This document shows positions 41,185 to 51,393 of a stretch of DNA of 64,000 bases, one piece after another. A model generated the notes under the pieces. It saw only the letters and a program-made list of their open reading frames with translations, did not search any database and was not told the DNA's origin. The DNA lies in the NCBI GenBank assembly GCA_015069015.1, contig SVJK01000002.1, positions 16,141-80,140 of the forward strand, given 5' to 3'. The position numbers and the translations under genes were made by a program. Source of the stretch: Oscillospiraceae bacterium (GTDB lineage: Bacteria; Bacillota; Clostridia; UMGS1810). Each line of letters opens with the position of its first letter. Positions within the stretch are counted from its first letter, which is position 1.

Positions 41185-43812
41185 ATGAAAAAAGAACTTG
41201 CAAAAACATACAATCCTTCAGAAGTTGAAGACAGAATATACGCTGAATGGATAGAAAAAAACTATTTTCATGCAGAAATTGACAAAACAAAAGAACCTTT
41301 CACCATTGTAATTCCACCTCCGAATGTTACAGGTCAACTTCATATGGGACACGCTCTTGACGAAACTTTGCAGGATATTTTGATCCGCTACAAAAGAATG
41401 CAGGGCTACAGCACCCTTTGGGTTCCCGGAACAGACCATGCCGGAATTGCAACACAGATTAAGGTTGAGGAAGAACTTCGCGTGAATGAAGGTCTTACAC
41501 GTTATGACCTCGGAAGAGAAAAATTTCTTGAAAGAGTGTGGCAATGGAAAGAAAAATACGGTAGCCGCATCATAAACCAGCTCAAAAAAATCGGCTCTTC
41601 CTGTGACTGGGAAAGAGAGCGTTTCACAATGGATGAAGGATGCTCAAAAGCAGTTAAGGAAGTGTTTGTAAATCTTTATGAAAAAGGTCTTATATATCAG
41701 GGAAGCCGCATAATTAACTGGTGTCCTCACTGTATCACAGCACTTTCCGATGCAGAGGTTGAACACGCAGAACAGCCCGGACATTTCTGGCACATAAAAT
41801 ATAATGTTAAAGACAGTGACGAATATGTTGTAATTGCCACAACCCGTCCCGAAACTCTCTTTGGAGATACTGCAGTTGCAGTAAATCCCGAAGATGAAAG
41901 ATATGCATCACTTGTTGGAAAAACTCTCATTCTTCCCCTTGTTGGCAGAGAAATTCCCGTTATTGCAGATGAATATGTTGATAAAGAATTCGGTACAGGA
42001 TGTGTTAAAATCACTCCCGCCCACGATCCCAACGACTTTGAAGTTGGTCTTCGTCATAACCTTGAACAGATTAAGGTTATGAATGACGATGCAACAATGA
42101 ATTCATATGCAGGAAAATATGAGGGAATGGATCGTTATGAATGCAGAAAACAGATGATAGAAGACCTTGAGGAAATGGGACTTCTTCTTAAAATTGAAGA
42201 CCACACTCATAATGTTGGACAGTGTTACCGCTGCGGAACAACTGTTGAACCCATCATTTCAAAACAGTGGTTTGTAAAAATGGAACCCCTTGCAAAACCT
42301 GCAATTGATGCAGTTAAAAACGGAGACACAAGTTTCATTCCCGAACATTTTGAAAAGATATATTTCCATTGGCTTGAAAATATCCGTGACTGGTGCATAA
42401 GCCGTCAACTTTGGTGGGGACACAGAATCCCTGCGTTCTACTGTGACGACTGTAACGAAATAGTAGTAACAAAAGAAGAAGGGGCAATCTGTCCCAAATG
42501 CGGAAAGGAAATGCGTCAGGATCCCGACACATTAGACACATGGTTCAGTTCAGCCCTCTGGCCTTTCTCAACTCTCGGATGGCCTGATAAAACTGAAGAA
42601 ATGGAATATTTCTATCCCACAAGCGTTCTTGTTACAGGCTATGATATAATTCCTTTCTGGGTAATGAGAATGATGTTCTCAGGACTTGAGCACACAGGTC
42701 AGGTGCCTTTTGACAAGGTGTTCATTCACGGTCTTGTCCGTGACAGTCAGGGAAGAAAAATGAGTAAATCCCTCGGAAACGGAATAGATCCCCTCGAAAT
42801 CATTTCTGAATACGGTGCCGATGCTCTCCGTTTCACTCTGGCAACAGGAAATTCTCCCGGAAACGATATGCGTTTCTACATAGAAAGAGTAGAGGCAAGC
42901 CGAAACTTTGCAAACAAAATCTGGAATGCTTCAAGATTCCTTATGATGAATCTTACAATTGACAAGATTGAACTTCCTGACACCACTGAACTTAAACTTG
43001 AGGATAAATGGATTCTTTCTGAATACAACAATCTTGTAAAAGAAGTAACCGACAATCTCGACAAATTTGAACTTGGTATTGCAGTTTCCAAACTCTATGA
43101 CTTTATCTGGGATAACTATTGTGACTGGTATATTGAACTTGTTAAACCCCGTCTCTATGAAAAAGACGGAGCAGATAAAGTGGCACAAAACGTTCTGAGT
43201 TTCGTTCTCATCGGTGCTCTCAAACTTCTTCATCCCTTCATGCCGTTTATCACAGAAGAAATCTTCTCAGGTCTTCCCACAGGCGAAGACAGCATAATGG
43301 TGAGTCAGTGGCCCAAAGCATGTGACTGCATGAACTTTGAGGAAGAAGAAAAGAGAATGCACATCGTTATGGATGCCATAAGAAGTGTCCGCAACATCCG
43401 TTCACAGATGAATGTTGTTCCTTCAAGAAAAGCAAAACTCATCATTGTTTCTGAAAATGAAGATATTTTCAAAGATACAGGCATCTATTTTGAAAAACTT
43501 GCCTCAGCATCAGAAGTTGTGGTAACAAGTGACAAATCCGGTGTGGATGAAAGTGCAGTAAACGTTGTTGTTGAAGGTGCAACCATCTATATTCCCCTCG
43601 ATGAACTTGTTGATAAAGAAAAAGAAATTGAACGTCTCCAAAAAGAGATGAAAAATTTAGAAGCTGAAATCAAACGTGTTGAAGGGAAACTCGACAATGC
43701 AGGATTTGTTGCAAAAGCACCTGCTCACGTTGTTGAAGAAGAAAAAGCAAAAGGCGAAAAATATGCCAAAATGCTTGAAGAAGTACGCGAAAGCCTCGCA
43801 AAACTGAAATAA
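41185..43812 (+). CDS. valS: Valyl-tRNA synthetase
   Basis: [64 protein letters not shown]. Confidence 0.97.
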   Translation: MKKELAKTYNPSEVEDRIYAEWIEKNYFHAEIDKTKEPFTIVIPPPNVTGQLHMGHALDETLQDILIRYKRMQGYSTLWVPGTDHAGIATQIKVEEELRVNEGLTRYDLGREKFLERVWQWKEKYGSRIINQLKKIGSSCDWERERFTMDEGCSKAVKEVFVNLYEKGLIYQGSRIINWCPHCITALSDAEVEHAEQPGHFWHIKYNVKDSDEYVVIATTRPETLFGDTAVAVNPEDERYASLVGKTLILPLVGREIPVIADEYVDKEFGTGCVKITPAHDPNDFEVGLRHNLEQIKVMNDDATMNSYAGKYEGMDRYECRKQMIEDLEEMGLLLKIEDHTHNVGQCYRCGTTVEPIISKQWFVKMEPLAKPAIDAVKNGDTSFIPEHFEKIYFHWLENIRDWCISRQLWWGHRIPAFYCDDCNEIVVTKEEGAICPKCGKEMRQDPDTLDTWFSSALWPFSTLGWPDKTEEMEYFYPTSVLVTGYDIIPFWVMRMMFSGLEHTGQVPFDKVFIHGLVRDSQGRKMSKSLGNGIDPLEIISEYGADALRFTLATGNSPGNDMRFYIERVEASRNFANKIWNASRFLMMNLTIDKIELPDTTELKLEDKWILSEYNNLVKEVTDNLDKFELGIAVSKLYDFIWDNYCDWYIELVKPRLYEKDGADKVAQNVLSFVLIGALKLLHPFMPFITEEIFSGLPTGEDSIMVSQWPKACDCMNFEEEEKRMHIVMDAIRSVRNIRSQMNVVPSRKAKLIIVSENEDIFKDTGIYFEKLASASEVVVTSDKSGVDESAVNVVVEGATIYIPLDELVDKEKEIERLQKEMKNLEAEIKRVEGKLDNAGFVAKAPAHVVEEEKAKGEKYAKMLEEVRESLAKLK

Positions 43813-43813
43813 G

Positions 43814-45082
43814 GTGAATATATTGATAACTGATGCTAAATCAGCCGTAGAGTATATTCATTCGCTTTCAAGGTTTGGAAAAAAGGCAGGCCTTTCAAAC
43901 ATAAAGACAATGCTTGAAAGATTGGGCAATCCCCACAAAGGACAAAAGTTTGTCCACGTTGCCGGAACCAACGGAAAAGGCTCAGTTTCAAATATGATCA
44001 AAAATATTTTGGCAAGCCATGGATATAAGGTGGGGTATTATACCTCACCTTATATTGAATTTTTCAGCGAAAGAATATGCATAGGGCAAACACTCATATC
44101 AGATGAAGATCTTGTGTATTACACAAACAAGGTAAAAGATGTATGCTATGGGCTTACACCAATAGAATTTGAATTCATAACTGCTATGGCATTTTTGTAT
44201 TTTAAAGACCAAAAATGTGACATAGCCGTTCTTGAGGTAGGACTTGGAGGCAGGTTTGATGCAACAAATGTCATAGACACTCCTCTTTTAAATGTCATCA
44301 CTCCGATAGGCTATGACCACACCGCTATCCTCGGAGATTCCCTTGAGGAAATAGCCTTTGAAAAAAGCGGGACAATAAAAGAAAATTCAACTGTGGTCAT
44401 TAGTCCTTCCATGGCACCGGAATGTGTGAAAGTGATTGAAAAAAGATGCACTCAGACAAATTCAAAGTTGATTTTCCCAACTGTTAACCCAACTTGTATC
44501 GCATACAAAAAAGAAGGCACAGAGTTTGTATATGAAAATGAAAAATATATTCTTTCTCTTCTTGGCACATATCAGGTGGAAAATGCGGTTTTAGCCATAG
44601 AATCGGCAAAAGCACTTATGAAAAAGGCAGAACTTGATTCAGATGACATAAAATCAGGTCTTGCCTTGTCAAAATGGAAGTGCCGTTTTGAAATCCTCGG
44701 CAAAAATCCTTCCGTAGTTTTTGACGGGGCGCATAACAGCCATGGTGTAAATGCGCTGACAAAAAGTATCCGCACATATTATCCAAACGAGAAAAAAGTC
44801 ATACTTTTTTCTATGCTTGGAGAAAAAGACTGGGAAAAAAGCATAGATATGCTTACAGATGTTGCGGATAGTTTTGTAGTCACCAAAGTCCCGTCAATCA
44901 GACAAAGTGTTCCCAATGAACTTTTTGCACGTATTGAAAAATGCGGAAAAGATGTGTATGTTGTCCATGAACCCATAGAGGCATTAAAAAAAGCAACAGA
45001 ACTTGCAAAAGATAACGGTGTAGTATTTGTGACAGGTTCTCTCTATCTTTGCGGATACCTCAGAGGATATGTCGAAAATTGA
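43814..45082 (+). CDS. folC: Folylpolyglutamate synthase / dihydrofolate synthase
   Basis: FVHVAGTNGKGSVSNMIKNILASHGYKVGYYTSPYIEFFSERI; LGGRFDATNVI; FDGAHNSHGVNAL. Start could be GTG 43814 or TTG 43823. Confidence 0.94.
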   Translation: MNILITDAKSAVEYIHSLSRFGKKAGLSNIKTMLERLGNPHKGQKFVHVAGTNGKGSVSNMIKNILASHGYKVGYYTSPYIEFFSERICIGQTLISDEDLVYYTNKVKDVCYGLTPIEFEFITAMAFLYFKDQKCDIAVLEVGLGGRFDATNVIDTPLLNVITPIGYDHTAILGDSLEEIAFEKSGTIKENSTVVISPSMAPECVKVIEKRCTQTNSKLIFPTVNPTCIAYKKEGTEFVYENEKYILSLLGTYQVENAVLAIESAKALMKKAELDSDDIKSGLALSKWKCRFEILGKNPSVVFDGAHNSHGVNALTKSIRTYYPNEKKVILFSMLGEKDWEKSIDMLTDVADSFVVTKVPSIRQSVPNELFARIEKCGKDVYVVHEPIEALKKATELAKDNGVVFVTGSLYLCGYLRGYVEN

Positions 45083-45094
45083 TGATGATAAGTC

Positions 45095-45135
45095 AAAACC
45101 CCTCATTTCCCGACAAAGGGAAGTGAGGGGTTTTC
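45095..45135 (+). terminator. Terminator after folC
   Basis: AAAACCCCTCATTTCCCgacaaaGGGAAGTGAGGGGTTTTC. Confidence 0.85.
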
Positions 45136-45182
45136 TTGAATAAGAACAAAGACAAAATCATCAGAAAAACGGAGGCAGAAAA

Positions 45183-45512
45183 ATGACACTGAATTTTAGC
45201 GACAAAGATAATTCGCTGATAATGACCATATCGGGTGAAATTGATCACAGGTATGCAGTGAGAATAAGAAATGAGGCAGACAGAAGAATTGTCACATATC
45301 CCGATAAACACTTTGTTATGGATCTTACAAATGTAACTTTTATGGACAGTTCGGGAATTGGCGTCATAATAGGCAGATACAAACTCATAAAAAGTTTTGG
45401 AACAAGCCTGTGTATAGTTTCATCGAATCCCACTTTGGAAAAAATTCTTTCAATGTCAGGCATTGAAAAGATAATTCCTATTCACAAAACACTCAAAGAA
45501 GCAATACGTTAA
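45183..45512 (+). CDS. spoIIAA: Anti-sigma F factor antagonist
   Basis: STAS domain: ISGEIDHRYAVRIRNEAD...FVMDLTNVTFMDSSGIGVIIGRYKLIKSFG; followed by spoIIAB-sigF. Confidence 0.93.
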   Translation: MTLNFSDKDNSLIMTISGEIDHRYAVRIRNEADRRIVTYPDKHFVMDLTNVTFMDSSGIGVIIGRYKLIKSFGTSLCIVSSNPTLEKILSMSGIEKIIPIHKTLKEAIR

Positions 45513-45526
45513 GGAGATTAACAAAT

Positions 45527-45964
45527 ATGAATAAAAAGAATAAACTTAAAACAAGTTTTATGTCCATACCCGAAAATGAAAGCCTGGCAAGAGTAATATG
45601 TGCATCATTTATATCACAGTTAAACCCCACACTGGAGGAGTTGACCGATGTAAAAACTGCAGTATCCGAGGCTGTGACAAATTGCATTGTTCATGCCTAT
45701 GAAAACAAAGATGACGGAATCATATATATGGACTGTATGATAGAGGACAGCAAAATAACTGTGGATGTTAAAGATTACGGAAAAGGCATAGAAGATGTGA
45801 AAAAAGCAATGGAGCCAATGTACACATCAAATCCCGAAGCAGAGCGCTCAGGTATGGGTTTTACCGTCATGGAAACATTTATGGATGAAATTTTAGTTGA
45901 TTCAATTGTAGGAGTAGGCACAAAAGTACATATGACCAAAACAATCCCCCAAAGGGATTTTTAA
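45527..45964 (+). CDS. spoIIAB: Anti-sigma F factor (GHKL kinase)
   Basis: LTDVKTAVSEAVTNCIVHAYENKDDG...VDVKDYGKGIEDVKKAMEPMYTSNPEAERSGMGFTVMETFMD. Confidence 0.95.
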   Translation: MNKKNKLKTSFMSIPENESLARVICASFISQLNPTLEELTDVKTAVSEAVTNCIVHAYENKDDGIIYMDCMIEDSKITVDVKDYGKGIEDVKKAMEPMYTSNPEAERSGMGFTVMETFMDEILVDSIVGVGTKVHMTKTIPQRDF

Positions 45965-45981
45965 TGCTATAGGAGGCTAAA

Positions 45982-46695
45982 TTGACAGACAACACAGCAC
46001 TAATAAAAAATGCATCAGAAGGAGATAAAACAGCGGAGGACATTTTAGTAAAACAAAACATTCCTCTGGTGCACAGTTGCGTTAAAAAGCTCATTCGTCA
46101 GGGCTTTGAATATGACGATCTGGTGCAGGTTGGCAGTATAGGACTCATAAAAGCCCTAAGAAAGTTTGATACCTCCCTGGGTCTTAAACTGTCAACCTAT
46201 GCAGTCCCCTTGATAATGGGAGAAATAAAAAGATATATGAGAGATTACAGTGCCCTGAAGGTGAGCCGTTCCCACAAGGAACTGTGGCTCAAAGCCGTGA
46301 GGGTAAGAGAGATTCTTACAAAAAGATTATCAAGAGAGGCAGGCATAAATGAAATTGCAAAAGAAATGGGAGTCAGCACCGAAAAACTTGTAATGGCAAT
46401 GGAGGCCTGCAGACCATGTGAATCTCTTCAAAGCCCCATAGGCAACGACGGAAAAAACGATATTTTTCTTGCGGATACCGTAGGGGATAGCTCGACACCT
46501 GAAAAGGATACGGAAATAATAGCCCTTAAAAGTGCAATAAACTCTCTTAATGAAAGGGAACGCAAAATTATTATTTTAAGATATTTTATGGGTAAAACCC
46601 AATGTGAAGTTTCAGAAATTATTGGGGTTTCACAGGTGCAGATTTCCCGCATAGAGAAAAAAATTCTTTCGGGTCTCCGCCATATGATGGAATAA
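45982..46695 (+). CDS. sigF: RNA polymerase sporulation sigma factor SigF (TTG start)
   Basis: IPLVHSCVKKLIRQGFEYDDLVQVGSIGLIKALRKFDTSLGLKLSTYAVPLIMGEIKRYMRDYSALKVSRSHKEL; operon context. Confidence 0.94.
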   Translation: MTDNTALIKNASEGDKTAEDILVKQNIPLVHSCVKKLIRQGFEYDDLVQVGSIGLIKALRKFDTSLGLKLSTYAVPLIMGEIKRYMRDYSALKVSRSHKELWLKAVRVREILTKRLSREAGINEIAKEMGVSTEKLVMAMEACRPCESLQSPIGNDGKNDIFLADTVGDSSTPEKDTEIIALKSAINSLNERERKIIILRYFMGKTQCEVSEIIGVSQVQISRIEKKILSGLRHMME

Positions 46696-46815
46696 ACTGC
46701 AGATGTATTATTGACGAAATGTACAAAAAACAAGTTGTATAGTGCAAATCAATGATGATTTTGTTGTAGAAACTCAACAAAAAAACAATTTTAAAAAGAA
46801 ATTATTTAAACATCA

Positions 46816-46844
46816 TTGACAAGATGCGTTTTTTGTATTATAAT
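46816..46844 (+). promoter_or_regulatory. Consensus sigma-A promoter of an intergenic transcript
   Basis: TTGACA (46816..46821), 17-nt spacer, TATAAT (46839..46844). Confidence 0.85.
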
Positions 46845-46850
46845 ATAGAC

Positions 46851-47217
46851 AGAGAAAAGGGAAAAACCTTTTCCCGATAAATTGGATTAATGCTTTAGCA
46901 GAAAGGACTGATTCCGATGGGCCAGACAACAGAAGAGCAAGTGACGGTTTGTGCACCGTCGGAGCGCTTGTAAGAGCAAAAAGAACAGGCTGTCTCAAAA
47001 AAAGAAAAAGAAGATGAGGAGACAGAAAACAAAAAGAATTACCGATGAAGTTGCACAATCCAGATAAGAAGTATTTTATATAGATTAATGTTTCGGCTAT
47101 TACCAAAAACTGAATATTAAAAATAAAAAGAAAAGGAAGTTTTTAAAGAAATTTAGTTAAGAGAGAATAAATTAAGAATTATAAGCCCTGAATCTGCATG
47201 ATGGATTCAGGGCTTTA
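46851..47217 (+). ncRNA. Candidate structured non-coding RNA of unassigned family
   Basis: Perfect upstream promoter, no plausible plus-strand ORF, hairpins GGGAAAA/TTTTCCC, GACGGT/ACCGTC and CTGTCTC/GAGACAG; 3' inverted repeat AAGCCCTGAATC...GATTCAGGGCTTT (47182..47217). Confidence 0.6.
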
Positions 47218-47224
47218 AAGTTCA

Positions 47225-47253
47225 TTGACAAATTGCTTATATAATGATAAAAT
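47225..47253 (+). promoter_or_regulatory. Sigma-A-type promoter for the ROK regulator gene
   Basis: TTGACA (47225..47230), 17 nt, TAAAAT (47248..47253). Confidence 0.7.
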
Positions 47254-47292
47254 TATAAGGAGAAAAACAAAGGGGCAAAGGAGGAGGAGTTC

Positions 47293-48462
47293 ATGTCCAA
47301 GCAGGTCGGAAATGTACAACTTATGCAAAAAATGAATCGCCTGAAAGTGCTTAATTATATACGGAAAAATCCTGACACATCGAGACCTATGATAGCGGCA
47401 CATACCGGTCTTTCTCTTGCATCAATCACAAATATCACGTCATATCTTTTAGACGCGGGCTTGCTCAAGGAAAGCGGAATTGAATCTGTGGAACGTGTAG
47501 GAAGGAAAAGCACGCTTTTAAGATTTTGCAGTGATTCCTACGGCCTTGTGGTAGCGGTACTAAACGACAAGGAAATAAACATTTCCTATACCACTTTAGA
47601 TGGAACTTCAAAAGTTTCGAAAAAGTATTCCATAGATGATATGAAATCTGACAGAGTCATAGAACTTGTGTGCAGTGCCATAAAAGATACTGTGAGAGAA
47701 TGCGGAGAGGAAAAAACTCTTGCAATCGGTGTTCATTTTTCAGGTCTTGTACTGGACGGAAGCCGTTTTGTTTTTTCATCCAGCATGAAATGGAAAGAGA
47801 TAGACATCAGGGAAAAACTTCAGACAGAAACCGGTATTCCTGTTTTTGTGGAAAATATATCAAGAATCAGGGCAGTGGGATATGTATGTTCTCACAAAGA
47901 TTCTTATTCAAAAAATATGGTTTTTGTTGACCTGGAAAACGGAATAGGGGCAGTGAGAATTTCAAACGGACTTGTGAAAAATACGGTTCTTGGTGAAATC
48001 GGACATACGACTGTTGAAAAAAACGGTATAGAATGTTTTTGCGGTAACAGGGGGTGTCTTGAGGCAATGTGCAGTCTTGAAAGACTTCAGAGACTCTATG
48101 AGGAAAAAAGCGGAAACAAAGATATGGAAGTTTCCGATATAACATCTCTTTATTATAAAAACGATGAGAACGCATCCTATGCCATAAGAGAATGCAGCGA
48201 ATATCTCGGAATCGGTCTTGCAAACCTTGTTTCAGTTTTTCATCCCTCTGTTCTTGTCATAAACAGAGGTCAGTTTGAACACTGTTCTCCTCTCATATCG
48301 GAAGCGGTTGAAGAAATGAACAGACGTGCCTACAGCGCACTTATTCAGGATATGGAAGTAAGATATATATCAATAGATTTTAGACAGACCTTAAAAGGTG
48401 CTGCATATGAAATGTGTGACCGTATTTTTGACATTTCCTCTCCTCATAATCCGGTAGTTTAA
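47293..48462 (+). CDS. ROK family transcriptional regulator (NagC/XylR-like)
   Basis: N-terminal HTH (RLKVLNYIRKNPDTSRPMIAAHTGLSLASITNITSYLLDAGLL) plus ROK domain (LGEIGHTTVEKNGIECFCGNRGCLEAMCS). Confidence 0.93.
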   Translation: MSKQVGNVQLMQKMNRLKVLNYIRKNPDTSRPMIAAHTGLSLASITNITSYLLDAGLLKESGIESVERVGRKSTLLRFCSDSYGLVVAVLNDKEINISYTTLDGTSKVSKKYSIDDMKSDRVIELVCSAIKDTVRECGEEKTLAIGVHFSGLVLDGSRFVFSSSMKWKEIDIREKLQTETGIPVFVENISRIRAVGYVCSHKDSYSKNMVFVDLENGIGAVRISNGLVKNTVLGEIGHTTVEKNGIECFCGNRGCLEAMCSLERLQRLYEEKSGNKDMEVSDITSLYYKNDENASYAIRECSEYLGIGLANLVSVFHPSVLVINRGQFEHCSPLISEAVEEMNRRAYSALIQDMEVRYISIDFRQTLKGAAYEMCDRIFDISSPHNPVV

Positions 48463-48545
48463 TATACATATTTGGCTTATTTTAACAAGAAAAAAATATA
48501 ATGGGGGACAAGGATAGGCAAAATCCATTAAATTCAAAAAAGGTC

Positions 48546-48574
48546 TTGACAAAATAAGGATAAATATATATAAT
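48546..48574 (+). promoter_or_regulatory. Consensus sigma-A promoter for the yceD-rpmF operon
   Basis: TTGACA (48546..48551), 17 nt, TATAAT (48569..48574). Confidence 0.8.
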
Positions 48575-48598
48575 AGTTTTGTTATGTCGAGGTGTAAT

Positions 48599-49096
48599 AT
48601 GGTTTTAGATATTTCTAAATTAATCAACAATGACGGTGCGTCAATAAATGTTTCCAAAGACATAGATTTTGACACTTTGTCATTTAATGGTCAGAACATC
48701 AGGTTTTTATCGCCTGTGCATCTTGAGGGCAATGTAAAAAACATAAACAATTTGCTTTCTATGAATCTTGACTGCAACTTTGGCTACGTTTCTCAATGTT
48801 CACGTTGCCTTGCAGACACAGAGCAAAAACTTGATTTCGAAATAGAAGAGGTTTTTTCTAAAACCGAATTGGAAAATGAAAATGATGATGTCATCATTTT
48901 GAACTCCAATGAAATCGATTTAAAGGAAATCGCAGAGCACTCTCTTTGTTGTGCTTTGCCGATAACCTGTCTGTGCAGTGATGACTGCAAAGGATTGTGT
49001 CCTGTTTGCGGTTGCGATCTCAATTTTGAGAACTGCTCCTGCGAAACAGACGATATCGACCCAAGACTTGCTGCACTAAAAGATTTTTTAAAATGA
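48599..49096 (+). CDS. DUF177 (YceD-like) protein
   Basis: VSQCSRCLADTEQKLDFEIEEVF...IDLKEIAEHSLCCALPITCLCSDDCKGLCPVCGCDLNFENCSC; directly upstream of rpmF. Start at 48599 after gaggtg. Confidence 0.9.
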   Translation: MVLDISKLINNDGASINVSKDIDFDTLSFNGQNIRFLSPVHLEGNVKNINNLLSMNLDCNFGYVSQCSRCLADTEQKLDFEIEEVFSKTELENENDDVIILNSNEIDLKEIAEHSLCCALPITCLCSDDCKGLCPVCGCDLNFENCSCETDDIDPRLAALKDFLK

Positions 49097-49127
49097 TGAC
49101 TAAGTAATAATTTTGGAGGTGGAACTA

Positions 49128-49304
49128 ATGGCAGTACCTAAGAGAAAAGTTTCAAAAGCAAGAAGAGATAAAAGAAGAGCTAACTGGAAGCTTTCTTTAC
49201 CCGGTTTTGTAAAATGCCCCAAATGCGGTGAATTCAAATTACCTCACAGAGTTTGCAAAAACTGCGGAACTTACAATGGTAAAGAAGTTTTAAAAGCTGA
49301 ATAA
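49128..49304 (+). CDS. rpmF: 50S ribosomal protein L32
   Basis: [58 protein letters not shown]. Confidence 0.97.
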   Translation: MAVPKRKVSKARRDKRRANWKLSLPGFVKCPKCGEFKLPHRVCKNCGTYNGKEVLKAE

Positions 49305-49315
49305 TACCAAAATCA

Positions 49316-49350
49316 AATAACCTGCCTTATGCATAGGGCAGGTTATTTTT
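49316..49350 (+). terminator. Terminator after rpmF
   Basis: AATAACCTGCCttatgcataGGGCAGGTTATTTTT. Confidence 0.85.
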
Positions 49351-49380
49351 GGATATTGGAAAAGACGGAGTGCTGATGAT

Positions 49381-50034
49381 ATGAATAAATATAAATATGT
49401 CCTTTTCGATCTTGACGGTACAATTTTAAACACCTTTGAAGGTGTTACCAGAAGTTTTGCCTACGCGCTGGAGCATTACGGAATATATGTAAAAGACCTA
49501 AAAGAACTCACTCCCGTACTTGGTCCTCCGCTTTATGATGCTTTTGTATCAATGTATGGGTTTTCTCACGACAGTGCGATTGAAGCGGTGGCAAAATACA
49601 GAGAAAGATATTCGGTTAAATTTGTTGAAGAAAGCAAACTTTATCCCGGCATAAAAGATACCATAAGAAAACTTTCTGAAGATGGTTTTAAACTTGTCAT
49701 TGCAACTTCAAAACCCGAACACTTTGCAAGAAATCTTCTTGATCATTACGGACTTACACAGTATTTCTCATTTTTTGCATGTGCAAGCCTTGACAAGTCA
49801 AGGGATTCAAAGGAAAAGGTTTTAAAATATCTTATTGATGAATTAAATCTCAATCCCAAAGAGGCTGTAATGGTAGGAGACAGAAAATTTGATCTTACAG
49901 GTGCTGCTCATTTTGGAATAGATGCAATAGGGGTTCTCTATGGTTTTGCTCCTGACGGTGAACTTGAAAAAAGTCCCAATGTATATCTTGCAAAAGATGC
50001 CGATGAGTTGTATAATTATATAAAGAACGCATAA
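49381..50034 (+). CDS. HAD-family hydrolase (phosphoglycolate phosphatase-like)
   Basis: YVLFDLDGTILNTFEGV..., VIATSKPEHFARNLL, AVMVGDRKFDLTGA. Confidence 0.9.
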   Translation: MNKYKYVLFDLDGTILNTFEGVTRSFAYALEHYGIYVKDLKELTPVLGPPLYDAFVSMYGFSHDSAIEAVAKYRERYSVKFVEESKLYPGIKDTIRKLSEDGFKLVIATSKPEHFARNLLDHYGLTQYFSFFACASLDKSRDSKEKVLKYLIDELNLNPKEAVMVGDRKFDLTGAAHFGIDAIGVLYGFAPDGELEKSPNVYLAKDADELYNYIKNA

Positions 50035-50059
50035 AAAATAACCAAAAAAGGGTGATGAT

Positions 50060-51373
50060 ATGAAAGTGGAGGCACAAGTTAAATATGTTATACCCGGATC
50101 AATTGCCGAGGATGCTTTCATAGAGCCCGGAGACGTGATAGAACTCATAGACGGGAAAGAATTTAAAGATATTCTGGATTTTAAATATATGACAAGTGAG
50201 GAATATTATGTTCTCACAGTTCTCAAACAAAACGGAGACAGGGAAGAGATAGAAATCTATAATGACTGTTTTGAGAATTTCGGTGTAGAATTTGAAAATC
50301 CGCTTATTGACAAACCAATGCTTTGTAAAAACAAGTGCATTTTCTGTTTTATGGATCAACTCCCCAAAAATGTCCGTTCCACAATGCTCTTTAAAGATGA
50401 TGACGTGAGGCTTTCTTTCCTTCAGGGAAACTATGTGACACTTACGAATCTTAAAGAAGAAGACATTGAAAGAATCTGCCGTCTAAAAATTTCACCCATA
50501 AATGTATCAGTTCACGTTACAGATCCCAAAAGACGTGTTATGATGCTTTCAAATCCAAATGCGGGAAATGTTTTGGATATTATGAAAAGGTTTTCAAAAC
50601 ACGGTATAATAATGAATGCTCAGATTGTTCTTTGCCCGGGCATAAATGACGGTGAATATCTCAGAAAAAGCGTGGAAGACCTGGGAAAACTTTTTCCGTC
50701 AATAAAAAGTGTCTCAATAGTTCCTGTTGGCATATCAAAGCACAGGGAAGGACTTTTTAAACTCGAAAGCTGTACAGGCGAAAAGGCCCGTGAAGTGATT
50801 GAAATGATAGAACCGATGCAAAGAGAGTTCAGGAAAAATTTTGACACTTCTCTGGTATATCTTGCAGATGAGTTTTATATAAGTGCAGGATATGAAATTC
50901 CGCCCTATGAACACTATGAGGAATTTCCTCAGATAGAAAACGGTGTGGGACTCATTGCTTCACTCAGAGAGGAAATAGACGAAGAATTAAATTATGCAGA
51001 TGAATATGAAAATTTTGCATTTACTCCAAAAACAATTGCCACATCATTTATTGCATATGATTTTATATGTGAATGTGTGGAAAAAATAAAAGAAAAACTT
51101 CCAAATGTGAAAGTCACCGTCGAAAAGATACAAAATGACTTTTTCGGTGAGGAAATCACAGTAACAGGACTTCTGTGCGGAAGTGACATAATAAAACAGT
51201 TAAAAGGAAAAATACAAACAGACTTCCTGATGCTTTCAGAGAGTATGTTTAAATCCGACTCCGATCTCTTCCTTGATGACACAACATTAGAGGATGTGGA
51301 AAGAGAACTTGGTGTAAGGGTAATAAAAACCCCAAACACAGGTTGCGGATTTATGAAGGCTCTTGTTATGTGA
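50060..51373 (+). CDS. DUF512 domain radical-SAM-like protein with N-terminal PDZ-like region
   Basis: PGSIAEDAFIEPGDVIELIDGK (PDZ-like), CKNKCIFCFMDQLPKNVRSTMLFKDDDVRLSFLQGNYVTLTNL, NAQIVLCPGINDG. Confidence 0.92.
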   Translation: MKVEAQVKYVIPGSIAEDAFIEPGDVIELIDGKEFKDILDFKYMTSEEYYVLTVLKQNGDREEIEIYNDCFENFGVEFENPLIDKPMLCKNKCIFCFMDQLPKNVRSTMLFKDDDVRLSFLQGNYVTLTNLKEEDIERICRLKISPINVSVHVTDPKRRVMMLSNPNAGNVLDIMKRFSKHGIIMNAQIVLCPGINDGEYLRKSVEDLGKLFPSIKSVSIVPVGISKHREGLFKLESCTGEKAREVIEMIEPMQREFRKNFDTSLVYLADEFYISAGYEIPPYEHYEEFPQIENGVGLIASLREEIDEELNYADEYENFAFTPKTIATSFIAYDFICECVEKIKEKLPNVKVTVEKIQNDFFGEEITVTGLLCGSDIIKQLKGKIQTDFLMLSESMFKSDSDLFLDDTTLEDVERELGVRVIKTPNTGCGFMKALVM

Positions 51374-51393
51374 GGGGAAAGGAGAGTTGATAT

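Noticed and set aside
46813-47106. Minus-strand 97-aa ORF over the candidate ncRNA
   Set aside because: Runs through the plus-strand promoter, no RBS evident, hydrophobic low-complexity content typical of antisense reading.
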